64,000 nt of DNA from CBDDCQ01 sp965226285 (GTDB taxonomy: Bacteria; Bacteroidota; Bacteroidia; Flavobacteriales; Ichthyobacteriaceae): contig CBDDCQ010000005.1 of NCBI GenBank assembly GCA_965226285.1, forward strand, positions 248,001 to 312,000, given 5' to 3'. Made by a program: the position numbers and the translations under genes. The notes below the pieces were generated by a model, which worked only from the letters and a program-made list of their open reading frames with translations, was not told the origin of the DNA and made no database searches. Positions 36,099 to 45,669 of the stretch are shown here, one piece after another (within the stretch, counting starts at the first letter, position 1; every line of letters starts with the position of its first letter).

Positions 36099-36106
36099 CA
36101 AATTTA
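36099..36106 (-). promoter_or_regulatory. Promoter core of BspA copy 3
   Basis: TAAATTTG on the minus strand, 65 bp before the ATG. An inverted repeat AATTATTGAT/ATCAATAATT (36061-36088) lies in the leader, probably as an mRNA hairpin. Confidence 0.55.
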
Positions 36107-36146
36107 ACAAATAAATTAATAATTAATGAACAAAAAAATAAGTTTT

Positions 36147-36163
36147 TTTTTGAGGCTCAAAAA
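36147..36163 (-). promoter_or_regulatory. Conserved palindrome (operator-like), copy 3
   Basis: TTTTTGAGGCTCAAAAA, perfect arms with a different centre base; 40 bp from the -7 box. Confidence 0.6.
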
Positions 36164-36238
36164 CAAAGAATTTTTTTAAAAAACCTCATAAAATATACAT
36201 AAAAATAAAACTGTAAAATGTACATTGCGTTTTGGTGT

Positions 36239-37684
36239 TTATACTAACTTCATTGCCAATATATCAGGGTTTTCATTATGAATCTTAATAATGAGCTCTC
36301 CAAATAGTGTATTTGCCCAAGCAAACCAACTCCTATTGAAATCCTTTGGATTATCTTTATGAAATGCTTCGTGCATAAAACCAGTTCCTGCATGCGTACG
36401 TTTTAACATTTTCAGACAATAGATAATCTCCTTTTTATCTTGAGAAGTCATAGCTCTAAGAATAATTCCCATATGCCATATCTTTTCTTTACCTGTATGA
36501 GGGCTGGCTTGCCCTTCGGCAAAGGCACCCTTTAAATAGTACGGATTACTTTCACTCAATAAAAAAGCTCTCGTTCTCTTATATATAGGATCATTAGACT
36601 TATGAGCTCCCAAATAAGCCAATGACATCAAAGAGGGAACATTAGCATCATCCATAAAAACTCTATTGCCAAATCCATCTACTTCATAGGCATAAATTTC
36701 TCCAAAATCTAAATGATAAGATATTGCATATTTTTTTATAGCTTTATCTATTTCATTTGCAAAACTCATACATTCCTTAGCAAATATTCCATCATTTAAA
36801 TTTTTTTTATAAATATCTGATAATTGTAGAAGCGATAGAGAAGCAAAAATATTAGAAGGTATTAAATAAGGATACATCGTAGCATCATCTGAAGGTCTGA
36901 ACATAGAACAAATTAACCCCGTATATTTTTTAGGTCTGCCCGTTCCACTAAATGGTGCATCTAACATTCTATCAGTTTTTCTAAAGAAGTAATACGGAGA
37001 TTTACCTTTCTTCTGTTGTTCTGTTCTAAAAGTCTTTACTACTAGCCTCATAGCCTTATCCCAATCTTTGTCAAATACAGAAGTATCCCCTGTAAGTTGA
37101 TAATAATGATACGAGAGTCTTACCACATAACATAAAGAATCTATTTCCCATTTTCGTTCATGCACACCTGCAATTGGGGTAGGTTTATCATCTTTCCAAT
37201 GAGATTCTTTCTTTAAATCTTTATAAAAAGCATTGGCATAAGGATCTTTCAATATACACTTTATCTGTCTATGAATTAAACCTAAAACACATTGTTTTAG
37301 GTTTTCATCTTTAGCAATCAAAGACATATATGGCCACACTTGAGCTGTAGAATCACGAAGCCACATAGCATCAATATCTCCTGTAATAATAAAAGTATCG
37401 GGCTTACCATCTATAATTTCAAAATCTACTGTAGTGTCAAGCGTATTGGGATAGCAATTCTCAAACATCCACGCTAATTCTTTATCAGATATTTTTGACT
37501 TTACCTGTTTTATGGTTTTTTCTACTTCCTGACTAATAAAAGTCCTTTTGTACTTTGGAGGTCTTTGAGATACAAATTTATTTTTCTTTTGTATTAAAAA
37601 ATCACCTCCAAAAGCAACTGTAGGAGCTAGAAGCACACTTCCCATTACCACACTGTTTTTCTTAATAAATTTTCTTCTGTTCAT
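36239..37684 (-). CDS. Glycoside hydrolase family 125 (exo-alpha-1,6-mannosidase-like)
   Basis: 481 residues with a twin-arginine-like leader (MNRRKFIKKNSVVMGSVLLA) pointing to export. GH125 hallmarks: FIITGDIDAMWLRDSTAQVW near the N-terminal third, ERKWEIDSLCYVVRLSYHYY, FRPSDDATMYPYLIPSNIFA, and FMHEAFHKDNP with SWFAWANTLFGELI near the end. The family removes terminal alpha-1,6-mannose with inversion. Length is normal for the family. It may be used on host N-glycans, an inference from family biology. A truncated nhaD relic is directly upstream, and its promoter (37982-37989) may now serve this gene. Confidence 0.9.
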   Translation of the reverse strand: MNRRKFIKKNSVVMGSVLLAPTVAFGGDFLIQKKNKFVSQRPPKYKRTFISQEVEKTIKQVKSKISDKELAWMFENCYPNTLDTTVDFEIIDGKPDTFIITGDIDAMWLRDSTAQVWPYMSLIAKDENLKQCVLGLIHRQIKCILKDPYANAFYKDLKKESHWKDDKPTPIAGVHERKWEIDSLCYVVRLSYHYYQLTGDTSVFDKDWDKAMRLVVKTFRTEQQKKGKSPYYFFRKTDRMLDAPFSGTGRPKKYTGLICSMFRPSDDATMYPYLIPSNIFASLSLLQLSDIYKKNLNDGIFAKECMSFANEIDKAIKKYAISYHLDFGEIYAYEVDGFGNRVFMDDANVPSLMSLAYLGAHKSNDPIYKRTRAFLLSESNPYYLKGAFAEGQASPHTGKEKIWHMGIILRAMTSQDKKEIIYCLKMLKRTHAGTGFMHEAFHKDNPKDFNRSWFAWANTLFGELIIKIHNENPDILAMKLV

Positions 37685-37738
37685 AAATTTAAGTTTATAG
37701 ATTTAACAATATCAATACCAATATTCGAGCAGCATAAC

Positions 37739-37948
37739 CTATAAGGATACATTCCCATTGCACCAGCCACCAAGCAAATTATCTACAATAGCTGATAAAA
37801 TACCTATTTGAACATTGAAAATATAAAGCGTCCAAGTAAGCACTCCAGTGACTAATGCCGTTGCTGCTTTATGTACTTTTATATTATGTTCCAAGGCTAT
37901 AAACAAATACCCTAAAACAAAAACTATTATCATTATGATGTATATCAT
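37739..37948 (-). pseudogene. nhaD: Internally deleted relic of a NhaD-type Na+/H+ antiporter
   Basis: The first 45 residues (MIYIIMIIVFVLGYLFIALE, KVHKAATALVTGVLTWTLYI) match the start of Bacteroidota NhaD antiporters. They are followed at once by GILSAIVDN, which belongs more than 200 residues further on in intact NhaD. After this a frameshift hides LVAGAMGMYPY, the next conserved piece. So an internal deletion, a frameshift and loss of the C-terminal part have destroyed the gene. Confidence 0.7.
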
Positions 37949-37981
37949 AAAAAATTATATATTAGTTTTTTAAAAAGTACC

Positions 37982-37989
37982 CAAATTTA
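37982..37989 (-). promoter_or_regulatory. Promoter core of the former nhaD gene
   Basis: TAAATTTG on the minus strand, 33 bp before the relic ATG. No other promoter core was seen between the relic and GH125, so it may drive the mannosidase. Confidence 0.45.
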
Positions 37990-37999
37990 TAAATTTATT

Positions 38000-38614
38000 T
38001 TATTGTACAATAACTAATGTATAGTTCTCTATAAAATCATATTTTACCTTATATAGTGTATCTATTCCTAATATACTTGCATTACAGTATCCTAATGGTT
38101 TGCTCAACTGTTTTAAATCAACTTTAAATTGATGCTTAAAGTTTACACCTTTCCTATTATATATTTTATACAATGACTCTTTAGCTCCCCATATTACAAC
38201 CAAAGCATCTATACACTCTGACCATTGCTTATGTTCATCATCGTTTAAAAAACGAGAAGCCAACTTAAATAAATTTTGACGAATTATCTGAATATCTACC
38301 CCCACAGGTTCATCGCTGATCACTACCGCCGCAAAATCTTCTGAATGAGATATAGAAATATATAAATCACTATCCTTTACATAGGGCTTTCCAGTATTGG
38401 AATAGTAAACCTTTTCATCTGTGATACCTAATACCTCAAAACATTTTCTGATGGCTAAAAATTCTTTCTTTCTCTTTTTCGAAGAGAAAGTGTTAAATTT
38501 TTCCATACTCTTTAATGATAAAAAAGTATGTTGTTGTAACCATTCAACTTCTTCAGTAATCTTCCAAACTACCCCCTCTAATTTATCTATATTTAATTTT
38601 TTGAATATAGGCAT
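38000..38614 (-). CDS. 4'-phosphopantetheinyl transferase (Sfp/AcpT superfamily)
   Basis: 204 residues. Motifs of the superfamily: KPYVKDSDLYISISHSEDFA, AVVISDEPVGVDIQIIRQNL (GVDIQ metal site) and ALVVIWGAKESLYKIYNRKG (WxxKE). It attaches phosphopantetheine from CoA to acyl or peptidyl carrier proteins. The N-terminal part (EEVEWLQQ, FSSKKRKKEFLAIR) fits the Bacteroidota form. It is divergent from ahcY. Confidence 0.88.
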   Translation of the reverse strand: MPIFKKLNIDKLEGVVWKITEEVEWLQQHTFLSLKSMEKFNTFSSKKRKKEFLAIRKCFEVLGITDEKVYYSNTGKPYVKDSDLYISISHSEDFAAVVISDEPVGVDIQIIRQNLFKLASRFLNDDEHKQWSECIDALVVIWGAKESLYKIYNRKGVNFKHQFKVDLKQLSKPLGYCNASILGIDTLYKVKYDFIENYTLVIVQ

Positions 38615-38622
38615 TAAATTAC

Positions 38623-38630
38623 TATTTTTG
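38623..38630 (+). promoter_or_regulatory. Promoter core of ahcY
   Basis: TATTTTTG, 47 bp before the ahcY ATG, in the 63-bp gap between divergent genes. Confidence 0.55.
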
Positions 38631-38677
38631 CAGCCTCAAAATTAAATAAAAAGTTTATATTTAAATTCAAAGTAATT

Positions 38678-39985
38678 ATGATAACCACATATAGTCCTTA
38701 TAAAGTAAAAGACATCTCGTTGGCAGAATGGGGCAGAAAAGAAATAGAACTAGCTGAAGCAGAAATGCCAGGATTGATGAGCCTAAGAGAAGAATACAAA
38801 AATGAACAACCCCTAAGAGGTGCTAGAATAGCAGGTTGTCTTCATATGACTATTCAAACGGCTGTACTTATTGAAACTCTTATAGCACTAGGTGCAGAAG
38901 TTACTTGGAGTTCCTGTAATATATTCTCCACTCAAGACCATGCTGCAGCTGCTATAGCCAAAGTCGGGATACCTGTGTATGCTTGGAAAGGAATGAACGA
39001 AGAAGAATTTAGCTGGTGTATAGAACAAACGCTATTCTTTGGTAAAGATAGAAAGCCTTTGAATATGATATTAGACGATGGTGGAGACCTTACCAATATA
39101 GTACTTGACAAATATCCTGAACTAGTGAGTAATATTAAAGGACTATCTGAAGAAACTACTACAGGAGTACACCGCCTATACGAAAGGGTAGAAAAAGGTA
39201 CACTTCCTATACCTGCGATTAATGTAAATGATTCCGTTACTAAATCTAAATTCGATAACAAATATGGATGTAGAGAATCTGCTGTAGATGCAGTGAGAAG
39301 AGCTACTGACTTAATGCTTGCTAGTAAAGTAGTAGTAGTAGCAGGATATGGAGATGTAGGTAAAGGTACAGCAGCTTCATTTAGCGGTGTAGGTGCTAGA
39401 GTTATTATTACGGAAATAGATCCTATTTGTGCATTACAAGCTGCTATGGAAGGCTATGAAGTAAAAAAGATAGAAAATGCTATAAAAGAAGCTGATATTG
39501 TCATTACAGCTACTGGTAACAAACATATTATCACTGCTAAGCATTTTGGAAAAATGAAAGATAAAACAGTAGTATGTAATATTGGGCATTTTGACAACGA
39601 AATAGATATGGCTTGGCTCAATCAAAACTATGGAAATACTAAAATAGAAATTAAGCCCCAAGTAGATAAATATACCGTAAATGGAAACGATATTATCATC
39701 TTAGCAGAAGGAAGACTTGTAAACTTAGGTTGTGCTACCGGACATCCTTCTTTTGTAATGTCTAACTCTTTTACAAACCAAACGTTAGCACAAATAGAAC
39801 TTTGGAATCATAGCAACAAATATGAAAACAAAGTATATATGTTGCCTAAACATCTAGACGAAAAAGTCGCTATGTTGCATTTGAGCAAAGTAGGTGCTGA
39901 ATTAGATGTACTTAGTCAAGAACAAGCTGAATATATAGGTGTAAATGTAAAAGGACCTTACAAACCTGAATATTATAGATATTAA
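38678..39985 (+). CDS. ahcY: Adenosylhomocysteinase (S-adenosyl-L-homocysteine hydrolase)
   Basis: 435 residues, full length. Clear motifs: [89 protein letters not shown], the NAD-binding [20 protein letters not shown], and [14 protein letters not shown]. It splits S-adenosylhomocysteine into adenosine and homocysteine, restoring methylation capacity. Monocistronic: own promoter and a strong terminator after it. Confidence 0.98.
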   Translation: MITTYSPYKVKDISLAEWGRKEIELAEAEMPGLMSLREEYKNEQPLRGARIAGCLHMTIQTAVLIETLIALGAEVTWSSCNIFSTQDHAAAAIAKVGIPVYAWKGMNEEEFSWCIEQTLFFGKDRKPLNMILDDGGDLTNIVLDKYPELVSNIKGLSEETTTGVHRLYERVEKGTLPIPAINVNDSVTKSKFDNKYGCRESAVDAVRRATDLMLASKVVVVAGYGDVGKGTAASFSGVGARVIITEIDPICALQAAMEGYEVKKIENAIKEADIVITATGNKHIITAKHFGKMKDKTVVCNIGHFDNEIDMAWLNQNYGNTKIEIKPQVDKYTVNGNDIIILAEGRLVNLGCATGHPSFVMSNSFTNQTLAQIELWNHSNKYENKVYMLPKHLDEKVAMLHLSKVGAELDVLSQEQAEYIGVNVKGPYKPEYYRY

Positions 39986-39988
39986 TTA

Positions 39989-40018
39989 AAAAAGCCTTTA
40001 TTAATTTAAAGGCTTTTT
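39989..40018. terminator. Rho-independent terminator, probably bidirectional
   Basis: AAAAAGCCTTTA and TAAAGGCTTTTT form a 12-bp stem with a 6-base loop, with T-runs in both directions. It ends ahcY on the plus strand and the superoxide dismutase gene on the minus strand. Confidence 0.85.
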
Positions 40019-40039
40019 CTCATTGGCATATTTAAAAAA

Positions 40040-40645
40040 TCACTTTGATTTTAAATACCTTTTATTTACCTCTTCCCAATCTATCACATTAAAAAACGCT
40101 TGTATATAATCAGGTCTGCGATTTTGATAGTTCAAATAATAAGCATGTTCCCATACATCTAACCCCAATATAGGAATACCACATTTACAATCTATATCCA
40201 TAAGTGGATTATCTTGATTAGGTGTAGAACAAACTTTTAACTTTCCATCTATTAGGCAAAGCCATGCCCAACCCGAACCAAAACGTGTAGCAGCAGCCTT
40301 AGAAAATTCATCTTTGAAATTTTCAAAAGATTCAAACGTCTCTTCTATTGCAAAGGCTATTTCACCTGAAGGATTACCTCCTCCATTAGGACTCATTATA
40401 CTCCAGAACAAATTATGATTATAATATCCCCCTCCATTATTCCTAACTGCAAGAGAATATTTAGAGATATTTGATAGTATTTCCTCTATTGTTTTACCTT
40501 CCAAATCCGTTCCCTCTATGGCATTATTCAAATTAGTAGTATAAGCCATATGGTGCTTACTGTGATGTATTTCCATAGTTTTAGAATCTATATGAGGCTC
40601 CAGAGCATCGTAAGAGTAATTCAATTTTTCTAGTTTAAAATTCAT
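40040..40645 (-). CDS. Superoxide dismutase, Fe/Mn family
   Basis: 201 residues. Metal ligands are His27 in [12 protein letters not shown], the His in [16 protein letters not shown], and Asp and His in [20 protein letters not shown]. The core [16 protein letters not shown] is typical. It converts superoxide to peroxide and oxygen. Metal preference cannot be fixed by eye. Its promoter is back to back with that of the HU/SPOR gene. Confidence 0.96.
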   Translation of the reverse strand: MNFKLEKLNYSYDALEPHIDSKTMEIHHSKHHMAYTTNLNNAIEGTDLEGKTIEEILSNISKYSLAVRNNGGGYYNHNLFWSIMSPNGGGNPSGEIAFAIEETFESFENFKDEFSKAAATRFGSGWAWLCLIDGKLKVCSTPNQDNPLMDIDCKCGIPILGLDVWEHAYYLNYQNRRPDYIQAFFNVIDWEEVNKRYLKSK

Positions 40646-40700
40646 AAAATTTATATTTAATAATTATTTAAAAAAACCATTTATCTCAATTTTTAAATTG

Positions 40701-40708
40701 CAAAAATA
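40701..40708 (-). promoter_or_regulatory. Promoter core of the superoxide dismutase gene
   Basis: TATTTTTG on the minus strand, 55 bp before the ATG at 40645. Confidence 0.55.
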
Positions 40709-40720
40709 ATATTTTTATTA

Positions 40721-40728
40721 TAAATTTG
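40721..40728 (+). promoter_or_regulatory. Promoter core of the HU/SPOR gene, possibly leaderless
   Basis: TAAATTTG ends only five bases before the ATG at 40734, so transcription would start at or next to the start codon. Confidence 0.5.
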
Positions 40729-40733
40729 CAACT

Positions 40734-41663
40734 ATGAAATTGCACGAATATATATCTGATTTATTAAATAATTATAATCGGGTAATCATACCTGATTTCG
40801 GAGGATTTATATGTAGGGAAAATACTGCTTCTATAGATTTATCTAAAAATATCTTTACCCCTCCATCTAAACAAATAAAATTTGATGCTCATCTAAATAT
40901 CAACGATAATTTACTATTAAATTATATTTTAACAGTTAATAAGATCAGTTATGATGAAGCTTTACAATTTATTAAAACAGGTATATCCTCATGGAAAAAA
41001 GAATTAAGAGAAAAAGGAAAAATAAGTCTAAATAAAATAGGAATATTTAAATTAAACTCTAAAAATGAGGTTGAATTTGAAACTACCAAATTTACAGATT
41101 TATTTAAAAGTTCATTTGGTATGGAGAGCTTTCATCTAGAACCTATAAAAAGAATTAAACAAAACACTACCTCCCATATATCAACCTTTAGTTTAAACTC
41201 TTCTTTAATTGAAAAAAAAGAGCAAGTAAACTTGCTAACATCTCAAGCATTAAATATAGAAAACAAAAGTATTAGTTATATGAAATATGCAAGCATCATT
41301 ATAACTATAATGGTCACATCTGTATTTTACCTTATGGCAAAAAATGAAACTACAAGTATCAAAGATATAACTATTAAACAAACAGAAAATTTAGCATATA
41401 CTAAAAATATAAATAATGGTGTATCAAAAATATATTATACTATTGTAGTGGGCTCTTTTAAAGATAAATCAAACGCCATTAAATTAAGAGGTGAACTAAA
41501 CAAAAAAGGCTACTATATAAAGATTGTACCTTATAAAAAATTCTTTAGAGTATGCCACGATCAATATTATTCATCTGTTGAAGCTAAAACAGCTCTTACT
41601 ATGATAAAATCAGAAATAAAAAATGCTTGGATAGGCAAAGTACCCCTACAAGATTCTTATTAA
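40734..41663 (+). CDS. HU-CCDC81 and SPOR domain protein
   Basis: 309 residues. The N-terminal 130 residues match the bacterial HU-CCDC81 tandem domains (MKLHEYISDLLNNYNRVIIP, DFGGFICRENTA, FDAHLNINDNLLLNYI, SLNKIGIFKLN). One membrane helix follows at about 186-203 (IIITIMVTSVFYLMA). The C-terminal SPOR domain (YTIVVGSFKDKSNAIKLRGE to FFRVCHDQYYSSVEAKTAL) binds denuded glycan strands of peptidoglycan at division sites in known SPOR proteins. It is thus an inner-membrane protein linking a DNA-binding-like fold to the cell wall. Three bases separate it from the ABC transporter gene. Confidence 0.88.
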   Translation: MKLHEYISDLLNNYNRVIIPDFGGFICRENTASIDLSKNIFTPPSKQIKFDAHLNINDNLLLNYILTVNKISYDEALQFIKTGISSWKKELREKGKISLNKIGIFKLNSKNEVEFETTKFTDLFKSSFGMESFHLEPIKRIKQNTTSHISTFSLNSSLIEKKEQVNLLTSQALNIENKSISYMKYASIIITIMVTSVFYLMAKNETTSIKDITIKQTENLAYTKNINNGVSKIYYTIVVGSFKDKSNAIKLRGELNKKGYYIKIVPYKKFFRVCHDQYYSSVEAKTALTMIKSEIKNAWIGKVPLQDSY

Positions 41664-41666
41664 AAG

Positions 41667-43496
41667 ATGAATAACTTTTTAAAAATTTTAAAACTAACTA
41701 AAAAGTACAAAAAATATATATTTTTGACAATACTTTTTAGTTTACTACTTATATTATTTTCTCTATTTTCAGTAGGTTCTCTCATACCTATTCTCAAAAT
41801 ATTACTTGAAAATATAGATACCTCTGTAGCGCAACAACCCACATATAGTGGTAATATATCAGATTTAAAATCTTACCTTACACAGTGGATGAATTATAAA
41901 ATCTCTCAAGAGATAAAAGAGAGTAGTAAAATTAGTGTACTGGCTATTATATGCATAATAGGATGTACAATGGCTATACTTAAAAATATATTCCGATATT
42001 TTACAACATTTTTTTCTGTATTATTAAAAAATTCCATCCAAAAAGATTTAAGAGATTCACTACATCACAAAATACTCCATCTACCTATGAGTTATTTCTC
42101 TGACAAAAGAAAAGGAGATTTAATTTCTAGAATTACCATAGATATTGTAGAAGTAGAAACAGCAGTAATGGGAGTTATCAATATGTTTAGAGAACCTTTT
42201 ATGATTATAGCAACTCTAGCAGTGCTTATTTTTATGAGTCCATATCTAACTATTTTTGTAGCTATCATGTTACCTATATCTGCTATCACTATTAACCTTG
42301 TAGGTAAATCTCTCAAACGAAAAACTCTAACTGAAAAAACTCAACTAAGTAATGTACTATCCTTTATAGAGGAACATCTCAATGGCATATCTATCATCAA
42401 AGCCTTTGTAGCAGAAAAAAAAATACACTCTAAATTTACAAACTGTACACAAGAGCATTTTAAATCTACAAATCACATGCTCTTTAAAAGAGAATTAGCA
42501 TCACCTATAAGCGAAGTAATAGGAACTATAGTAATGGTAACCATTATGTGGTTCGGAGGAAAACTCATTATACAAGATAAAAGTTTAGAACCTGAAATAT
42601 TTTTTGCTTATCTTTTATTTTTCTATCAAATGATACCCCCATCTAAAGCCATATCTAGTGCCCTTTATGATATTCAAAAAGGAAGTGTATCAGCAGATAG
42701 AATATACAGCATATTAGATACTGAAAATACCATAAAAGATATTCCTAACGCTCAGCTTAAAAATAGCTTTAACAAAAATATTCTATTTAAAAATGTATCT
42801 TTCAGTTATGAAAAAACCTCTATTATCAAAGATTTTAACCTATCTATAAACAAAGGTGAAACAATAGCTCTCGTAGGACAATCAGGTGGTGGTAAATCTA
42901 CCATCACAAAACTAATCAACCGATTTTATGATGTAAACCAAGGAAGCATTTATATGGATAATGAAGATATTAGAAATATCAAGAAAAAAGATCTAAGAAA
43001 TTTAATAGGTACTGTGAATCAAGAGTCTATTCTATTCAATGACAGCGTATATAACAACCTAACCATAGGAAAACAAAATGCTAGCCAACAAGAAGTCATC
43101 AACGCTTGTAAAATAGCCAATGCACACGATTTTATAAGTAAACTCCCTGACCAATATCATAGTAATATAGGAGAAGGAGGAAATAAATTATCTGGCGGAC
43201 AAAAACAAAGATTAAGCATCGCTCGTGCTATACTCAAAAATCCACCTATTATCATTCTAGATGAAGCTACTTCAGCATTAGATACAGAATCAGAAAAACT
43301 AGTACAAGATGCACTTCATAAAATGATGAGTAATAGAACTTCTATAATTGTAGCACACAGATTATCTACCATACAAAATGCTGACAAAATACTGGTAATA
43401 GAAAATGGAAGTATCGTAGAACAAGGAAAACACTTAGAATTATTAGAAAAAAATGGTGTATATAAAAGGTTGATAAAATTACAGTCATTCAATTAA
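41667..43496 (+). CDS. ABC exporter, MsbA-like half transporter
   Basis: 609 residues. The membrane domain occupies about 1-325 (first helix IFLTILFSLLLILFSLFSVG). The ATPase domain has Walker A GQSGGGKSTI, Q-loop GTVNQESILFND, signature KLSGGQKQRLSIARAI, Walker B PPIIILDEATSALD and the switch His in IIVAHRLSTIQNADKI. One polypeptide with both domains forms a homodimer. In Bacteroidota such proteins near cell-envelope genes are often lipid flippases; the exact substrate is uncertain. Cotranscribed with the HU/SPOR gene. Confidence 0.9.
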   Translation: MNNFLKILKLTKKYKKYIFLTILFSLLLILFSLFSVGSLIPILKILLENIDTSVAQQPTYSGNISDLKSYLTQWMNYKISQEIKESSKISVLAIICIIGCTMAILKNIFRYFTTFFSVLLKNSIQKDLRDSLHHKILHLPMSYFSDKRKGDLISRITIDIVEVETAVMGVINMFREPFMIIATLAVLIFMSPYLTIFVAIMLPISAITINLVGKSLKRKTLTEKTQLSNVLSFIEEHLNGISIIKAFVAEKKIHSKFTNCTQEHFKSTNHMLFKRELASPISEVIGTIVMVTIMWFGGKLIIQDKSLEPEIFFAYLLFFYQMIPPSKAISSALYDIQKGSVSADRIYSILDTENTIKDIPNAQLKNSFNKNILFKNVSFSYEKTSIIKDFNLSINKGETIALVGQSGGGKSTITKLINRFYDVNQGSIYMDNEDIRNIKKKDLRNLIGTVNQESILFNDSVYNNLTIGKQNASQQEVINACKIANAHDFISKLPDQYHSNIGEGGNKLSGGQKQRLSIARAILKNPPIIILDEATSALDTESEKLVQDALHKMMSNRTSIIVAHRLSTIQNADKILVIENGSIVEQGKHLELLEKNGVYKRLIKLQSFN

Positions 43497-43505
43497 AAAA
43501 ATATA

Positions 43506-43513
43506 TAACTTTG
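43506..43513 (+). promoter_or_regulatory. Promoter core of DUF3127 and downstream genes
   Basis: TAACTTTG, followed by CGC, 29 bp before the DUF3127 ATG. Confidence 0.6.
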
Positions 43514-43542
43514 CGCAAATTAATTTTTTTATACATAAGACT

Positions 43543-43962
43543 ATGCAAGTAACAGGAATTATAAAGCTAATAAACGAGATACAAAAATTTGAAAGCGGGT
43601 TTAGAAAGAGAGAACTAGTACTTACAACCGAAGAACAGTATCCTCAGCACTTACTCATCGAATTTATTCAAGATAGGTGTGATCTTTTAGACTCTTTTGA
43701 AGTAGGTCAAAAAGTAACAATATCTATCAATTTAAGAGGTAGAGAATGGACAAACCCCGAAGGTATCGTTAAATATTTTAATTCTATACAAGGATGGAGA
43801 ATAGAACAATTTAACCAAGATGTACCACAACAACCTACTCCTACTGAACAAGTGAATTCTCTATCCGGAGATGTTCCTCCAGCAGGATTTACACCACAAA
43901 ACGTACCTACGACCGAAAAGACTGCACCTGAATCACAAGAAGAAGATGATCTTCCATTCTAA
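43543..43962 (+). CDS. DUF3127 protein with SSB-like acidic tail
   Basis: 139 residues, a Bacteroidota-specific DUF3127 protein: MQVTGIIKLINEIQKFESGF, RKRELVLTTEEQYPQHLLIE, FEVGQKVTISINLRGREWT, YFNSIQGWRIEQF. The fold is predicted OB-like. After a Pro/Gln-rich linker it ends in EEDDLPF, closely like the acidic tip of single-strand DNA-binding proteins that recruits partners. A nucleic-acid role is likely but unproven. 14 bp separate it from the next gene. Confidence 0.88.
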   Translation: MQVTGIIKLINEIQKFESGFRKRELVLTTEEQYPQHLLIEFIQDRCDLLDSFEVGQKVTISINLRGREWTNPEGIVKYFNSIQGWRIEQFNQDVPQQPTPTEQVNSLSGDVPPAGFTPQNVPTTEKTAPESQEEDDLPF

Positions 43963-43976
43963 GTATTAAATAACGA

Positions 43977-44336
43977 ATGATACAAATACTCTTACAAATA
44001 CTATCCTTATTTACAATACACATCATTTTAAATCATTATTTAGATAATGAGCATATAAAATCAATTGGAAGTATCTATACCTTTTTACTATTATTTAGCA
44101 TCACTATGCACTATACACTCTCATTTGCAGATAAAAGGTACTATAATAAAGGGTTTGTATTTATGGGACTAAGTTTTATACGAATGGTGTTTTCCATTAT
44201 CTTCATATACTTATCTATTGATGTTTTTACATCCCATAAAGCAGTGGTTTTACATTTTTTTATACCTTATTTTATGATAATAATTTTGGAGATAAAATCT
44301 ATCATAAAAAATAATCATAAAGAATTAAAAACATAA
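43977..44336 (+). CDS. Small membrane protein (DUF6168-like) preceding atpB
   Basis: 119 residues with four predicted membrane helices (LLQILSLFTIHIIL; IGSIYTFLLLFSITMHY; FVFMGLSFIRMVFSIIFIYL; VLHFFIPYFMIIIL). It stands 13 bp before atpB, where Flavobacteriia carry a small DUF6168 membrane protein. It may help assemble the F-ATPase as AtpI does elsewhere; that is inference from position. Confidence 0.7.
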   Translation: MIQILLQILSLFTIHIILNHYLDNEHIKSIGSIYTFLLLFSITMHYTLSFADKRYYNKGFVFMGLSFIRMVFSIIFIYLSIDVFTSHKAVVLHFFIPYFMIIILEIKSIIKNNHKELKT

Positions 44337-44349
44337 CACTCAAATAGGA

Positions 44350-45390
44350 ATGAACAAATTTTTACTTGTAATCTTATTCTTAGCCTCAAGTATCTCTTTT
44401 GCAACTAATAAAGAAGATAAAGCAGACCTCGATATAAGTTCTATGATTATACACCACATTTCAGATTCTCATGAGTTTCATATAGCAGGCGACCTCTCCT
44501 TTGCTTTGCCTATTATACTTTGGACTGAAAAAGGTTTAGTTTCATTTATGTCTAGTGAATTTCATCACAATGATGATGGTAGCATTATAGTAGAAAAAGA
44601 TGGACAACAGTTTATTAAATTCCACGGAAAAATATATTATGCCAATGAAAAAGGAGGTATTACGTTAGATGAATCACTCCACCCTATTAATTCAAAACCT
44701 CTAGATTTTTCTATTACAAAAAATGTATTCTCTATGCTCCTTTCAATAGTTATTCTATTCTTTTTACTATTTAAAACAGCTAACTATTATAAAAGAAAAG
44801 GTACCGCTGTGGCTCCACGCGGTATATCTGCATTTATAGAACCCATTATACTGTTTGTAAGAGATGATATAGCTATCCCTAATATAGAAAAAAAATCAGA
44901 TAGATTTATGCCTTATCTACTTACTATATTCTTCTTTATTTGGCTGAATAATCTTATGGGATTAATTCCAATATTCCCCTTTAGTGCCAATCTTACTGGA
45001 AATATAGCCTTTACATTAGTTCTTTCTGTGATTACCTTTCTTATCACTACCTTTTCAGGTAACAAAAACTACTGGACCCATATATTTGCTACTCCAGGTG
45101 TACCCAAACCACTATTACTCCTTATGGCACCCATTGAAATTTTAGGAATGTTTACCAAACCTTTTGCACTAATGTTGCGTTTATTTGCTAATATTACTGC
45201 GGGACACATTATTATATTGAGTTTGGTATCTATCATATTCATCACTAAAAATATGAGTTGGGCAGGATTGTCTATACCCTTTGTACTATTTATGAATGTA
45301 TTAGAACTTTTAGTTGCATTCTTACAGGCTTATATCTTTACAATGCTTTCAGCTTTGTTCATTGGTCAAGCAGTACAAGATCACCACTAA
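44350..45390 (+). CDS. atpB: F-type ATP synthase subunit a
   Basis: 346 residues. It has the long N-terminal extension with a signal-like start (MNKFLLVILFLASSISFATN) seen in Bacteroidota. The conserved proton channel elements are FFFIWLNNLMGLIPIFPFSA, TKPFALMLRLFANITAGHII (with the essential Arg) and LVAFLQAYIFTMLSALFIG. It forms the stator half-channels beside the c-ring. Followed by atpE. Confidence 0.96.
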   Translation: MNKFLLVILFLASSISFATNKEDKADLDISSMIIHHISDSHEFHIAGDLSFALPIILWTEKGLVSFMSSEFHHNDDGSIIVEKDGQQFIKFHGKIYYANEKGGITLDESLHPINSKPLDFSITKNVFSMLLSIVILFFLLFKTANYYKRKGTAVAPRGISAFIEPIILFVRDDIAIPNIEKKSDRFMPYLLTIFFFIWLNNLMGLIPIFPFSANLTGNIAFTLVLSVITFLITTFSGNKNYWTHIFATPGVPKPLLLLMAPIEILGMFTKPFALMLRLFANITAGHIIILSLVSIIFITKNMSWAGLSIPFVLFMNVLELLVAFLQAYIFTMLSALFIGQAVQDHH

Positions 45391-45418
45391 ATAAGAATTA
45401 AACAGAGTTAAAGAATAA

Positions 45419-45661
<243 letters not shown>

Positions 45662-45669
45662 TGTTATTC

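Noticed and set aside
38615..38677. SAH riboswitch before ahcY
   Set aside because: Only 63 bp separate the divergent genes, with a promoter core inside. There is no room for the known SAH riboswitch structure.
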